DNA of 64,000 nt from Pseudodesulfovibrio alkaliphilus (GTDB lineage: Bacteria; Desulfobacterota; Desulfovibrionia; Desulfovibrionales; Desulfovibrionaceae), in NCBI RefSeq assembly GCF_009729555.1, contig NZ_WODC01000003.1, forward strand, positions 293,784 through 357,783, in the 5' to 3' direction. The translations under genes and the position numbers were made by a program. The notes beneath the pieces are model-generated. The model did no database searches and had not been told where the DNA came from. It saw nothing but the letters and a program-made list of their open reading frames with translations. This document shows positions 37,801 to 48,613 of the stretch, one piece after another; position 1 is the stretch's first letter, and each line of letters begins with the position of its first letter.

Positions 37801-40194
37801 GTGGCCGAAGGGTCCGTGGGACGCGCCTTCGGGGCCATCCCCCTCCTGGTGGACACCGGCCTCAACCGGCTGGATCTGCAGGTGGACGCCCCGGCCGAAG
37901 TCCGACCAGAAGGGGAGCTTGAACTGGCAGTCCGCCTGCCGGACGGCATGCGCTCCGATGCGCTGGTGACTCTCGCGGCGGTGGACGAGGGCATCCTTCA
38001 GCTCTCGGGCACTGGCGACCCGGACCCCTTCGGCTTTTTCCACGCCCGCCGCGCCCTGGGCGTGACCAGTTATGACACCTTTGCCATGCTCTATCCCGAT
38101 CTGGCCCGGATTCTGGGCGCGGCCGCGGCAGGCGGCGGCATGGACCTGTCGGCCGAGAGCCAGTTCATCCGCACCGAGTCCATCCGCCGGGTTGAACCCG
38201 TGGCCTTCTGGTCCGGCCCCCTGGCCGTGGGCGAGGACAGCACCGTGCGCTGGCGCGTGGACCTGCCCGATTTCCAGGGGGCGCTGCGCGTGGTGGCCGT
38301 GGGCCTGGACGGCAAACGGTTCGGCACGGGCCGCGCCATGGTCCGGGTGCGCTCGCCCCTGGCCGTCACCCCGACCCTGCCGCGCTTCATGGCTCCGGGC
38401 GACGACATTGAGATGCCCGTGACCGTGCGCAATGATCTTGAAGGAGAACGCGCCGCCGTCACTCTGACCGTATCGGCCTCGGGTGGGCTGACCTCCCCGG
38501 CCGAACCCCTGACCCTCGACCTTGAGCGCGGCGGGGAGCAGACCGTGTATGTGCCGGTCTCGGCCCTGCCCGGACCGGGTGCGCAAGGCACGGTCGTGGT
38601 CACGGCTTCGGGCACGGCTTCGGGCGTCACCGAGACGCGCCGGGTGATTACCCGCCTGCCCGTCCGCCCGGCCGCGCCCCTGCGCCGCCAGCTGGCCTTC
38701 GGGGCGCTGGACGGACCATCCGGCGAGCTGGTCCCGGCGGCCCAGGGCTTTGTGCCCGGCACCGCCACCCGCTCCGTGGCCCTGGGAAGCCTGCCCCTGG
38801 CCCGGTTCGCGGGCAGGCTCGAAAACCTCCTGAACTATCCCTACGGCTGCGCCGAGCAGGTGGCCTCCCAGGCCCTGCCCCTGATCCGCTTCGGCGATCT
38901 GGCCCGCCAATTCGCTCCCTCCCTGGCGGGCGAGCGCGGCCCGGCCTTCATGGTCCAGTCCGCCCTCATGCGCCTGCAATCCCTGCAAACCGACAACGGC
39001 GGCTTTGCCCTGTGGCCGGGGGGGGACGAGGACTCCGCCTGGGTGAGCGCATACGTCACGCTGTTCCTGGTGGAAGCGGGCAGGGCGGGCTATGGTTCGC
39101 CGGGCATGACCGGCCGCGCCCTGACGCGCATGGCCGAAACAGCCGTCTCGCGTCCGGCCGACCCCGATGCGGCCGCCCTGGCCCTCTTCAACCTCGCCCT
39201 GGCGGGGCGCCCGGAACGGGGGGCCATGGACGAAATGCGCGACAGAAAGCCCGGCCCCCTGCCGGACCTGGCCCGCACGCTGCTTGCCAGCGCCTACGCC
39301 CTGGCCGGAGACACGGACTCCTTCAACGGGTTGCTGGCCGACGCGCCGCGGGCGGGCGAGGGGCGCCAGCCAGGGGGAGGCATGGGCTCGGGCCTTCGCG
39401 ATGCGGCCCTCATGCTTCTGGCCCTGGTCGAGGCAGCGCCCGGCGATGCGCTGGTTCCCAGGCTGGCGGCGGATGTGGCCCGGCGCATGACCACCCCGGA
39501 CTGGGGCACCACCCAGGAGAACGGTCTGGCCTTCGCCGCGCTGGGTCGAACCCTGGCCGGGATCGATCCCGCGCCCCTGACCGGCCGCCTTGAGGCCGGA
39601 GACTGGGCAGGGGAATTTACCGACGCAGCCAGCGTCACCCTGGACACGGACGTAACGGACGCCCCCCTTGTTGCGGATCTTGGCGCACACAACGCCACGG
39701 TCTACTGGTCGGTGATCACCCGCGGAGTGCCTGCGCCGGAAAGCCTTGCTGCCCGGAGCCAGGGTCTGGAGATCCGGCGCACTTTCCTTGACAGGTCAGG
39801 CGCGGTCGTGGACATGAGCGGACTGCCCCAGGGGGCGCTGGTTATCATGAAGACCGAGCTGCGGACCACGGGCGCGGCCGTGGAAAACGTGGCCGTCCAG
39901 TGCCTGCTCCCCGCCGGGCTGGAAGTGGAAAACCCGCGCCTGGAGACCTCGGAAACCGCGCTGCTGGCCCGTGACGACGAGCTGCCCCTCTCCGGCCACC
40001 AGGATCTGCGCGACGACAGGGTGCTCTTCTTCACCGATCTGCGCCGGCCGGGCTGGCATGCGGGCTACACGCAGCTCAGGGCCGTGACCCCTGGCCGTTT
40101 CGCCCTGCCTCCGGTCCAGGCCGAGGCCATGTACGACCCGGACATCGCGGCCTCGGACGCGCCCGCAGACATGGCCGTGACCCGCCGCCCCTAG
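34804..40194 (+). CDS. Alpha-2-macroglobulin family protein with thioester motif
   Basis: A 1796-residue envelope protein. Bacterial alpha-2-macroglobulins are thought to trap proteases in the periplasm and guard the cell when the wall is breached. An N-terminal hydrophobic anchor (about 8-25) lacks a clear lipobox, so it may be a signal anchor. MG-type beta domains follow, and the thioester motif GCAEQ (Cys about 1349) lies in NYPYGCAEQVASQALPL. The last part has repeated helical pairs typical of the thioester domain. GGAGG at eight bases sets the start. pbpC begins six bases after its stop, the usual bacterial pairing. Confidence 0.93.
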   Translation: MNAAKLKTLVIIVLALVVAVQAVMLARSPSPSGGLAVDEVRVSPDRTAIEVALSGPADTASIPAEDAAAILPALDGRWRWANPYLLRFETRTRLAEDAEYTVEMQPALPLEGGRSFTVGTGSFALASLSLAERAGDAPASAVIAATLEFTGPVSPEDILAHARLVNEADGRDIPLRAMTSWSSRYMELRSDPVPKTPEGDTYVLTVSRTLKKAGSALSLGRDATASIPVRLDPVLAYRGADAWASATGSGIRLTFSTPMDARSAAPFISLKPDADHSLTADGTALLLTGGLAPGMRYTVTLRQGLTAADGATLNSDETTTLTVPDIPPSVDFVGTGLFLPPGRKAGLALTAINANRVELRVDRVYPNNLFTMLGDYGSRLFEDTWDYGGVPDSLGGRIFEATLRTGGEPNVPVRQPVRLDAIRSGERGLFRVSASIPGQPGVKRWLTLTDIGLTAKRGAEGFLVWTVSNTTLAPLPGTRLTLISDRNQRLGSAVADAGGAARIALPAPDGSSPGAPETTDRGPGAPFMLLAERDDDFAFLLLSRAAVDTTGLDVAGTETTASGLRAYLYGERDLYRPGETVQGMAVVRRDDLSAPGSMPLTLVQRDPRGREVRKLRLDSGQAGAAPFSLDLPDYALTGTHALELLAGDTVIGSRPLKVEEFVPDRIKVAVDTPADAFAPGREIRAGVSAEYLFGPPASALPVTLRVQLRPAPFAAQGYEGYLFGDPDAPFAPQEVFSEDAALDAEGRTEFSFAIPSGLLPPAALEAILLARVSEAGGRGVTARKRVAIHPHPYYLGMRQMERKGLDPGKPAAFDFVAVTPDGQPADHGPLSARLYRDRWSTAVRLTPSGGYRYESVNDPELLAERPIPAGTGAGSVTFTPPDHGSYRVHIAPAGTDGTGASAVAAFFCGGWGDSPWALENPARVELVADKDHYLTGENARIQIRAPFPGRLLVAVEGRFVNDVRVVELAGNTGEVVIPVRQTYGPNVHVTALLVRKASDVAEGSVGRAFGAIPLLVDTGLNRLDLQVDAPAEVRPEGELELAVRLPDGMRSDALVTLAAVDEGILQLSGTGDPDPFGFFHARRALGVTSYDTFAMLYPDLARILGAAAAGGGMDLSAESQFIRTESIRRVEPVAFWSGPLAVGEDSTVRWRVDLPDFQGALRVVAVGLDGKRFGTGRAMVRVRSPLAVTPTLPRFMAPGDDIEMPVTVRNDLEGERAAVTLTVSASGGLTSPAEPLTLDLERGGEQTVYVPVSALPGPGAQGTVVVTASGTASGVTETRRVITRLPVRPAAPLRRQLAFGALDGPSGELVPAAQGFVPGTATRSVALGSLPLARFAGRLENLLNYPYGCAEQVASQALPLIRFGDLARQFAPSLAGERGPAFMVQSALMRLQSLQTDNGGFALWPGGDEDSAWVSAYVTLFLVEAGRAGYGSPGMTGRALTRMAETAVSRPADPDAAALALFNLALAGRPERGAMDEMRDRKPGPLPDLARTLLASAYALAGDTDSFNGLLADAPRAGEGRQPGGGMGSGLRDAALMLLALVEAAPGDALVPRLAADVARRMTTPDWGTTQENGLAFAALGRTLAGIDPAPLTGRLEAGDWAGEFTDAASVTLDTDVTDAPLVADLGAHNATVYWSVITRGVPAPESLAARSQGLEIRRTFLDRSGAVVDMSGLPQGALVIMKTELRTTGAAVENVAVQCLLPAGLEVENPRLETSETALLARDDELPLSGHQDLRDDRVLFFTDLRRPGWHAGYTQLRAVTPGRFALPPVQAEAMYDPDIAASDAPADMAVTRRP

Positions 40195-40200
40195 CCCGGC

Positions 40201-42693
40201 ATGACCGGACTGGTTCAGCGGCTCCGGGAAGCCGCCCGGAGGATTCGGCCCCTCTGGCCGAAAAGGGCATGGGTGCGGCTGGCCCTGGTTTCGGCCGGGC
40301 TGCTGCTGGCCGTGCCCCTTGCTTTCCTGGTGCTGGACGCGCTCTTTCCGCTCCCGGCCGGATGGCTCGACGCACCCTCGGGAACCCGGCTGCTGGACCG
40401 CTCCGGCACCGAGCTGCGCCGCTTCCCGGCCAGGGACGGCCAGTGGCGGTTCCCTGTGACCCTGGACGAGGTCTCGCCCGCCCTGGTCACGGCACTGGTG
40501 GAGTCCGAGGACCGCTGGTTCTTCGTCCATCCTGGCGTCAACCCGCTGGCTGCGCTCCGCGCTGCCTGGACCAACGCGGTCTCGGGCCGGGTGGTGTCCG
40601 GGGCCTCGACCATTCCCATGCAGCTGGCGCGCATGGCCGATCCCGGCCCGCGCACCCTGCGGCGGAAGCTGGCCGAGTCCTTCCGCGCCCTGCAACTGGG
40701 CCTGACCCGCTCCAAGGCCGAGCTGCTCGAAGCCTACCTCAACACCGCGCCCTTTGGCGGCAATATCGTGGGGGTGGGCGCTGCGGCCCGCATCTATTTC
40801 GGCAAGCCGCCGGACCGGCTTTCTCTGGGCGAATGCGCCCTGCTGGCCGTGCTGCCCCGTTCGCCCAACCGCTACGACCCCTCGCGCCATCCCGAAGCGG
40901 CCATGGCCGTGCGCGACCGGGTGCTGGCTCTCCTGACGACCAGGGGCGTAGCAGACCCGGACGAGGCCAGACGGGCCATGCGCCAGCCCATGGTGGCCCA
41001 GCGCAGGCCATCGCCCATGTCTGCCCCCCATTTCTGCCTGCTGGCCCGCGCCCGGCTCGGGTCCGAACCCGTCATCGCCACTTCCCTGGATCTCGCCCGG
41101 CAGCGAACGGTGGAACGGCTGCTGGCCCGGCATGTGGAGCGGCTGCGCGACCTTGGCATCGGCAACGGCGCAGCAGTCGTCCTTGATCGGACCAGCCGCG
41201 AGGTGCTGGCCCTGGCCGGGTCGGCGGATTTCGCCGATGACCGGCGTCAGGGACAGGTGAACAACGCCCTGGCCCCGCGTTCGCCCGGCTCGACCCTCAA
41301 GCCCTTTCTCTACGCCCTGGCCTTTGACCGGGGGCTGGCCGTCCCCGGTTCGCGTCTGCTGGACGTGCCAGTGGACTATGCCGGGTACGCGCCCGAAAAC
41401 TACTCGGGCACTTTCTCGGGCAGGGTGAGCGTGGCCGAGGCCCTGACCCGGTCCCTCAATGTCCCGGCCGTGCGTCTGCTCGCCACCACCGGGCTGCGCG
41501 ACTTCCATTCCCTGCTGCGCCAGGGGGGCCTTGAGACCATCGACCGTCCGGCCACAAGCTACGGACTGCCTCTGGTCCTCGGTGCCTGCGAGGTGCGGCT
41601 CGTGGACCTGACCAACCTCTATGCCACGCTGGGCCAGGGCGGAGTCCACCGCCCCTGGCGGGTCACACTCCCCACGCAGGCAGACCCCGCCCCGGCCGGG
41701 CCACCCGGAAAGGCCGGGCTGTTCTCGCCCGAAGCGGCCCGTGTGGTGGCCGACATGCTCACCGAGGTAGCCCGACCCGACATGCCCGACTCCTGGCGGT
41801 TGACCCGCGACCGACCGGCCGCAGCCTGGAAGACCGGCACCTCCTTTGGCCATCGCGACGCCTGGGCCGTCGGATTCGGCCCGACTCTGGCCGTGGGGGT
41901 CTGGGTGGGCAACCCGGACGGCACGCCGGTCAAGGGCATCTCGGGCGCGGTCCACGCCGGACCGCTCTTCTTCGATCTGCTGAGGGCCCTGGACGAACCG
42001 GGACGCGATCTGCGGCTGCCCGAGGCCCCGGCCTTGCGCTCGGTGACCCTCTGCTCCGCCAGCGGCCTGCCCGCCGGGCCGGACTGCCCGGCCACCATCC
42101 AAAGCCCGGCCGGACCAACCCTGGCCCTGCCCCGTTGCGCCGAGCACCGCCGGATACTGGTGGACAGGGAAACCGGCCTGCGCCTGGAAGGGAGCTGTCT
42201 GGCCGCGCCCGTTCCCGGCGGCCGCGCCGAAGCCGGGACCGCGCAGACCGTGCCACCCGAACTGGCCGCCTGGATGGCTGCCCAAGGCAAGCCTGCGCCC
42301 GGCCTGCCGCCCCTCTCGCCCCTGTGCCCGGACGTGCCCGGCGGCCTGGGGCCGACCATCCTCTCCCCTTCCTCCGCCACCCCGTATGTCATGCGCCACG
42401 ACGCCCCGGCCCACCACCAACAGGTGGCTCTCCGCGCCGCTCCCGCAGATCCAGGCGACTCCCTGTGGTGGTATGTGGATGGTCGTTTCGTTGGTGTCGT
42501 ACACCAATCGTCAGACAGGAAAGAGTACGGAAAAGGATACGGATTGGCGGCTGAAACCACTGACGTTCCCGCCCACGAGCCGCGCAACCTGCTCTGGCCC
42601 ATGACGCCGGGCGAGCATCGGGCCTCGGTCACGGACGGACAGGGCAGAACAAGCACAGTGACTTTCCGCGTGCTGGACCGCTCCGCTCCCTGA
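40201..42693 (+). CDS. pbpC: Penicillin-binding protein 1C
   Basis: A bifunctional class A PBP of 830 residues. An N-terminal membrane anchor (about 26-48) is followed by the glycosyltransferase domain with ESEDRWFFVHPGVNP and GASTIPMQLARM. The transpeptidase domain has the catalytic SPGSTLKPF (SxxK), SLNVPAVRL (SxN) and KTGTS. The C-terminal ~100 residues form the PBP1C_C region (LCPDVPGGLGPTILSP onward). It sits directly behind the alpha-2-macroglobulin gene, so the two are probably co-transcribed and may repair the wall together. Confidence 0.95.
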   Translation: MTGLVQRLREAARRIRPLWPKRAWVRLALVSAGLLLAVPLAFLVLDALFPLPAGWLDAPSGTRLLDRSGTELRRFPARDGQWRFPVTLDEVSPALVTALVESEDRWFFVHPGVNPLAALRAAWTNAVSGRVVSGASTIPMQLARMADPGPRTLRRKLAESFRALQLGLTRSKAELLEAYLNTAPFGGNIVGVGAAARIYFGKPPDRLSLGECALLAVLPRSPNRYDPSRHPEAAMAVRDRVLALLTTRGVADPDEARRAMRQPMVAQRRPSPMSAPHFCLLARARLGSEPVIATSLDLARQRTVERLLARHVERLRDLGIGNGAAVVLDRTSREVLALAGSADFADDRRQGQVNNALAPRSPGSTLKPFLYALAFDRGLAVPGSRLLDVPVDYAGYAPENYSGTFSGRVSVAEALTRSLNVPAVRLLATTGLRDFHSLLRQGGLETIDRPATSYGLPLVLGACEVRLVDLTNLYATLGQGGVHRPWRVTLPTQADPAPAGPPGKAGLFSPEAARVVADMLTEVARPDMPDSWRLTRDRPAAAWKTGTSFGHRDAWAVGFGPTLAVGVWVGNPDGTPVKGISGAVHAGPLFFDLLRALDEPGRDLRLPEAPALRSVTLCSASGLPAGPDCPATIQSPAGPTLALPRCAEHRRILVDRETGLRLEGSCLAAPVPGGRAEAGTAQTVPPELAAWMAAQGKPAPGLPPLSPLCPDVPGGLGPTILSPSSATPYVMRHDAPAHHQQVALRAAPADPGDSLWWYVDGRFVGVVHQSSDRKEYGKGYGLAAETTDVPAHEPRNLLWPMTPGEHRASVTDGQGRTSTVTFRVLDRSAP

Positions 42694-42721
42694 GCGGCAA
42701 CGCCCTGACCGAAAGGCCCGG

Positions 42722-44215
<1,494 letters not shown>

Positions 44216-44459
44216 GTCTCCATACTCTCCTTGCAGTCAAAATACCGACGCTCGCCACGTCCGCACAGGAGGATGAGCAAAAACGGGGCCAACAGTGATC
44301 CTGGCCGCAATGAGGCTGTCCATCCGGCTATTTTTACGAACTTTTTGCGCTAGCCCAAAGCCTCTTGGCGGCACTCTCCGGCAGAAAATGCCGCTTCCCC
44401 GGAACCCGGCTTCCCTGAAAGCCATTGACAAATCCTGGCAATACGGTTTTGACCTACCT

Positions 44460-46094
44460 ATGTCCGAATCCAAGCGCATATGGGCCACGCTGGACCCGTT
44501 TTTCGAACCTGGCCCGGTGCTGGGCCGCAAGGTGGCCAACACCAAGTTTCTCCGGGCCCTGCTGGCCGCCGACCCCTACGACGAATACCGCTTCTTTCTC
44601 GGCGACGCGGGCCAGTCCGATCGGCTTGCCGCCCACCTGAAAAAGGTGGCGCCCGGCATGATCGGGAAGGGCCGGGTGCACATCCTTGACCGGCGCGAGC
44701 TGCCCCGCCGTCTGGCCGAGGAGCCGGTCCACTGCATGCACCTGTCGGACTGCATCACCAGCCAGCCCCAGGTGGCCGCCCTGCGCAACAGATACAGCCG
44801 CAACATTTTCCCCGTCACCGGCACCATCCATTCCTTGAGCTGTTCCACCTTCGGCGGGCAATTCCTGCGTCACCTGTGGCCCGGCACCACCCGGCGCGAT
44901 GCCATTGTCTGCACCTCCACGCCGGGGCGCGAGGCCGTGGCCCGGTTCTTCGACTGGCTGCGCCACGGCTACGGTCTGGACCCGGACCGTTTTCCCGCGC
45001 CGACACTGACGCATATTCCCCTGGCCGTGGACACGGACGAGCTGCGTCCAGGCCCCCCGGGGGCCAAGGGCGGGACAGGGGCCGACCCGGTGCGTCTGCT
45101 CGTGTTCGGCCGCATCTCCCACCATTCCAAGATGGATCTGCTCCCCCTGCTGCGCGCCCTGCACCGGCTGGTGCGCCAGGGCATGGACCCGGCCTCTGTG
45201 TCCCTGACCCTGGCCGGATGGGCCGACGACAACGACGACTTTCTGCCCACCCTCAAGGACCTGGCCGCCAACGCGGGCATCCGCATGACCGTGGCACTCA
45301 GGCCGAGCGAGACGGAAAAGACCGCCCTGTTTCACGACGCGGACATCTTCGTCTCCATTGCGGACAATCCCCAGGAGACCTTCGGCATCACCCTGGTGGA
45401 GGCCGGGGCCTTTGGCCTTCCCGTTGTCGCCTCGGACTACGACGGCTACCGCGACATCGTCGTTCCCGGCGTCACCGGCCTGCTGGTGCCGACCATCGGC
45501 CCGAACCGCACCGACGACGCCGATCTGCTGGCCCCGATCACTTTCGACAACCAGTACCATCTGCTCCTGGCCCAGCGCACGGCCGTGGAGATTCCGGCCC
45601 TGGCCGACGCGCTGAAGACCCTCATCCTCTCGCCGGACATGCGCCGGTCCATGGGGGTGGCCGCCCGTCAGCGCGTGGAGGCGGAATACTCCTGGCCCGA
45701 AACGGTCAGGCGCCATGTCCGCCTCTGGGACGGCCTGTGGGCCGAGCCTGTGGACCCCGCGCCCCTGCGCGATGCGCCCCACCCCCAGGCCATGCCCTAC
45801 GCCGCGCTCTTCGGCCATTACACCAGCCGCACCCTTGAGCCTGCCTTCATGGTACGCCCCGGAGCCACGGGCGAGGCCTTCTATCGCGGCCGCGACTTCC
45901 CTCCCCTCTACTCCGGCCTGACCGGCGCCATCGACCCCGGCCTTGCCCGCAAACTCGTGTTTCTGGCCCGCAATTCCGTTGACACCGCCAGCCTGATACG
46001 CAACCTTGTGGACACGGAACCCGGCATGGACGTTGCCACGGCCTCTGCCCATGTGCTCTGGTCCCTCAAGCACGACCTGCTCGAAAGGGTCTAA
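44460..46094 (+). CDS. Glycosyltransferase, GT4-like, with C-terminal extension
   Basis: A 544-residue cytoplasmic GT-B protein. Conserved donor-site features are LLVFGRISHHSKMDLLPLL, LTLAGWADDNDDFL, and DNPQETFGITLVEAGAFGLPVVASDYDGYRD, with the E-x7-E pair. The N-terminus (KVANTKFLRALLAADPYDEYRFFLGD) is typical of the group. The last ~120 residues (after HVRLWDGLWAEP) are an extra region I do not recognise. ATG 44460 begins a segment matching the conserved start but lacks a good ribosome binding site. It has no obvious polysaccharide neighbours, so its glycan is unknown. Confidence 0.8.
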   Translation: MSESKRIWATLDPFFEPGPVLGRKVANTKFLRALLAADPYDEYRFFLGDAGQSDRLAAHLKKVAPGMIGKGRVHILDRRELPRRLAEEPVHCMHLSDCITSQPQVAALRNRYSRNIFPVTGTIHSLSCSTFGGQFLRHLWPGTTRRDAIVCTSTPGREAVARFFDWLRHGYGLDPDRFPAPTLTHIPLAVDTDELRPGPPGAKGGTGADPVRLLVFGRISHHSKMDLLPLLRALHRLVRQGMDPASVSLTLAGWADDNDDFLPTLKDLAANAGIRMTVALRPSETEKTALFHDADIFVSIADNPQETFGITLVEAGAFGLPVVASDYDGYRDIVVPGVTGLLVPTIGPNRTDDADLLAPITFDNQYHLLLAQRTAVEIPALADALKTLILSPDMRRSMGVAARQRVEAEYSWPETVRRHVRLWDGLWAEPVDPAPLRDAPHPQAMPYAALFGHYTSRTLEPAFMVRPGATGEAFYRGRDFPPLYSGLTGAIDPGLARKLVFLARNSVDTASLIRNLVDTEPGMDVATASAHVLWSLKHDLLERV

Positions 46095-46189
46095 AGCGGC
46101 CAGGCCCGCGGGACGCCAGGCTCCAATCACGAACGCGACGCACACGAACCGCACGATCCGGTTCCCAAAACATCTTGGAGGCAGAAGGA

Positions 46190-46624
46190 ATGAAAGCATT
46201 GAGGGCTGTACGCATGGAACGCTGCATAGGCTGCCATTCGTGCTCGCTGGCCTGCGCACGACAGGTCCATTCGGTCCTCTCGTGGAACAAGTCGGGCATC
46301 CGCATCTCCTCGGCGGGCGGGCTTTCCACGGGTTTCGAGGCCAGACTGTGTCTGGCCTGCAAGCCCGCCCCCTGCGCCCAGGCGTGTCCCACAGGCTCCC
46401 TGGCCCAACGGCGAGACGGCGGGGTCATCCAAAAGAAAAACCTCTGCATCCGCTGTGGCGAGTGTGCCAGGGCCTGCCCTGTGGACGCCATCTTTCTTGA
46501 CCATCAGGTCAATCCCTATGTCTGCATCCACTGCGGACGGTGCGTGGAATTCTGTCCCCACGACTGCCTTGAAATGGAGGAACTGCCCAGAACGCCCAAG
46601 GACAAGGGGGGCTCTGATGATTAG
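46190..46624 (+). CDS. Four-cluster ferredoxin-type electron-transfer subunit of AOR
   Basis: A 144-residue 4Fe-4S polyferredoxin. It shows CIGCHSCSLACARQ, CLACKPAPCAQACPTG, CIRCGECARACPVDA, and CIHCGRCVEFCPHDC, giving four cluster sites. GAAGGA lies immediately before ATG 46190 and GGAGG lies further up. The gene overlaps the aldehyde:ferredoxin oxidoreductase start by eight bases. In related enzymes such as AorA-AorB and YdhY-YdhV the small ferredoxin protein links the tungsten enzyme to other electron carriers. Confidence 0.92.
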   Translation: MKALRAVRMERCIGCHSCSLACARQVHSVLSWNKSGIRISSAGGLSTGFEARLCLACKPAPCAQACPTGSLAQRRDGGVIQKKNLCIRCGECARACPVDAIFLDHQVNPYVCIHCGRCVEFCPHDCLEMEELPRTPKDKGGSDD

Positions 46625-48374
46625 AGACTTCTTCCGCATCTTGAAGATGGACCTGACCACAGGCAAGGCCACTCTGCTGGAACGGCCCGGCCGCAACCAG
46701 TACCTGGGCGGCACCGGCCTGGCGGCCATGCTTTTCGAGGAATTCGGCCACCTGGACCGGGACTGGGACGACCCCGAGCAGCCCTTGATCTTCGCCATCG
46801 GCCCCCTGACCGGCTACTACCCGCTCATGAGCAAGACCTGCTGCGCCTTCCGCTCGCCCTATCACAACCAGTATGCCGAGAGCTACGCCGGGGGAAAATC
46901 CGCCCTTTCGCTGCGTTTTGCGGATCTGGACGCCCTGGTGGTGGTGGGCAGGGCCGAGAGGCTGTCCGCCCTGTGCGTGGGCTCGCGCAGGGTCGAGACC
47001 CGCGATGTGGAATACATGCGCGGCTTCGACGCCCTGCGCACCGGCCGCATCGTGCGCAAGATATTCCCGGGCTCGGGCCGCCGCTCCATCCTGCGCATCG
47101 GCCCGGCAGGCGAGAATCTCTCTGCCTATGCCTGCATCAATGTGGATACCTTCCGCCATTTCGGCCGGCTGGGCGGCGGCACGGTCATGGGGGCCAAAAA
47201 CCTCAAGGCCATCTGCATCCTGGGCGACCGGGGCTTCGACCTGCCGGGCGGCAAAGAGTATTCCGCCCTGTACAAGGACATCCACAAGCAACTGACCACC
47301 ACGGAAATGATGGCCAAGTACCACGGCCTGGGAACGGCGGTGAACATCAACCCCCTCAACGAGCTGAAAAGCCTGCCCTGGAAAAACCTCCAGCAGACCA
47401 GCAGCCCGGAGGCGGACAACATCTCCGGCGAGCGCTTCGCCCAGGACACCCTGCTGCGCAACGCGGCCTGCGCGGGCTGCCCTGTGGGCTGCATTCATGT
47501 GGGCTTTGTTCGCGAACAGTTCCAGGCCAACAACCAGTATCTCTACCGTCAGGTGGGCTACGACTACGAGCCCATCTTCTCCTGCGGCGGCATGCTGGAG
47601 GTCACGGACGCCCCCCAGGTGCTGCGCATCCTTGATGTCATCGAGAAAGAAGGGCTGGACAACATGTCCGCAGGGGTGGCCCTGGCCTGGGCTACCGAGG
47701 CTCTGGAAAAAGGGGTCATCACCCTTGAGCAGACCGTGGTTCCCCTGGCCTGGGGAGACGCCGAAAACTACATGCGCGGCGTGGAGATGATCAGCCGCCC
47801 GCCCAACGACTTCTACCGGCTGCTGGCCCAGGGCACCCTGAAATGCGCCAGGGTTTATGGCGGCGAGGACTTTGCCTGCGTCCTCGGCCAGGAGATGGCG
47901 GGCTACGCCACGGGCGAGGTCTTCTTCATCTCCGAGGCGCTGGGCTTCCGCCACGCGCACCTGGATTCCGGCGGCTACTCCTACGACCAGAAGTACGAAG
48001 ACAAAAACGTGACCCAGGCCCTGGACTTCCTGGTCAGCGACGCCCGGGAGCGCATCGTGCTCAACTGCATGGTGGGCTGCCTGTTCGCCCGCGGGGTGTA
48101 CAAGGATGCGCTGATGGCCCAGGCTCTTGAGGCCGTGGGCTACGGCGCCCTTAACGAGTCGCTCGCGAGCATCGGCGAAAGGGTGCAACGGCTGCGCTGG
48201 CGGCTGCGCCTGGGCATGGGCTACGACCCCCTCAAGGTGACCATCCCCAAGCGCTACACCGAGGTGACCACCTGGAAAGGCCCCATTGATCCCGAGTATC
48301 TGGACGCCCTGCGCATCGGCTATGCGGCGCGGATCATGGAAATGGGCGCTCCGCTGCCCGAAACCGGGGAATAA
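46617..48374 (+). CDS. Aldehyde:ferredoxin oxidoreductase, tungsten enzyme catalytic subunit
   Basis: A 585-residue member of the AOR family, oxidising aldehydes (or a related substrate) with a bis-pyranopterin tungsten cofactor and a 4Fe-4S cluster. Signatures are YLGGTGLAAMLFEEFG and FAIGPLTGYYPLMSKTCCAFRSP in the first domain, the cluster motif NAACAGCPVGCIHVGF, and LNCMVGCLFARG near the C-terminus. ATG 46617 overlaps the ferredoxin stop; translation is probably coupled. It fits Desulfovibrio, where such enzymes are known. The physiological aldehyde is not predictable. Confidence 0.9.
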   Translation: MIRDFFRILKMDLTTGKATLLERPGRNQYLGGTGLAAMLFEEFGHLDRDWDDPEQPLIFAIGPLTGYYPLMSKTCCAFRSPYHNQYAESYAGGKSALSLRFADLDALVVVGRAERLSALCVGSRRVETRDVEYMRGFDALRTGRIVRKIFPGSGRRSILRIGPAGENLSAYACINVDTFRHFGRLGGGTVMGAKNLKAICILGDRGFDLPGGKEYSALYKDIHKQLTTTEMMAKYHGLGTAVNINPLNELKSLPWKNLQQTSSPEADNISGERFAQDTLLRNAACAGCPVGCIHVGFVREQFQANNQYLYRQVGYDYEPIFSCGGMLEVTDAPQVLRILDVIEKEGLDNMSAGVALAWATEALEKGVITLEQTVVPLAWGDAENYMRGVEMISRPPNDFYRLLAQGTLKCARVYGGEDFACVLGQEMAGYATGEVFFISEALGFRHAHLDSGGYSYDQKYEDKNVTQALDFLVSDARERIVLNCMVGCLFARGVYKDALMAQALEAVGYGALNESLASIGERVQRLRWRLRLGMGYDPLKVTIPKRYTEVTTWKGPIDPEYLDALRIGYAARIMEMGAPLPETGE

Positions 48375-48409
48375 CGCCCCCGAAAATCGCCCGGACGCCA
48401 AAAAAGGGG

Positions 48410-48438
48410 TTGCCAACCCCGGCCCATTTGGGTAAATC
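48410..48438 (+). promoter_or_regulatory. Possible sigma-70 promoter of tRNA-Phe
   Basis: TTGCCA at 48410-48415 and TAAATC at 48433-48438 are separated by 17 bases and lie just upstream of the tRNA. Match is moderate, so the assignment is tentative. Confidence 0.4.
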
Positions 48439-48455
48439 CCACTTCTCGACCACGT

Positions 48456-48531
48456 GCTCGGGTAGCTCAGTCGGTAGAGCAGGGGACTGAAAATCCCCGT
48501 GTCGGCAGTTCAATTCTGTCCCCGAGCACCA
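48456..48531 (+). tRNA. tRNA-Phe (anticodon GAA)
   Basis: A 76-base cloverleaf with encoded CCA. The acceptor GCTCGGG pairs with CCCGAGC, the anticodon stem GGGGA/TCCCC encloses the loop CTGAAAA, and the T-loop reads TTCAATT. The anticodon GAA decodes UUU and UUC. Confidence 0.97.
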
Positions 48532-48540
48532 GAGGAATCA

Positions 48541-48575
48541 AGCCCTTGCGTCAGAAACGGCGCAAGGGCTTTTTC
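48541..48575 (+). terminator. Rho-independent terminator of tRNA-Phe
   Basis: AGCCCTTGCG (48541-48550) pairs with CGCAAGGGCT (48561-48570) around a ten-base loop and is followed by a run of T. It lies nine bases after the tRNA CCA. Confidence 0.9.
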
Positions 48576-48613
48576 GTTGGCGGGAGCGGCCCCCTCCTGG
48601 TATCGGGAAGCGC

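Noticed and set aside
34042..39690. A minus-strand open frame of 1882 codons opposite the alpha-2-macroglobulin gene
   Set aside because: It lies over a gene with clear domains and motifs, contains only low-complexity Gly/Gln/Arg-rich sequence, and is the usual mirror effect of GC-rich codon use.
39796..42507. A minus-strand open frame of 903 codons opposite pbpC
   Set aside because: The plus strand encodes a complete PBP1C with all catalytic motifs; the minus frame has no domain character.
46509..48416. A minus-strand open frame of 635 codons opposite the AOR gene
   Set aside because: AOR motifs and the overlap with the ferredoxin gene prove the plus frame; the other is a shadow.
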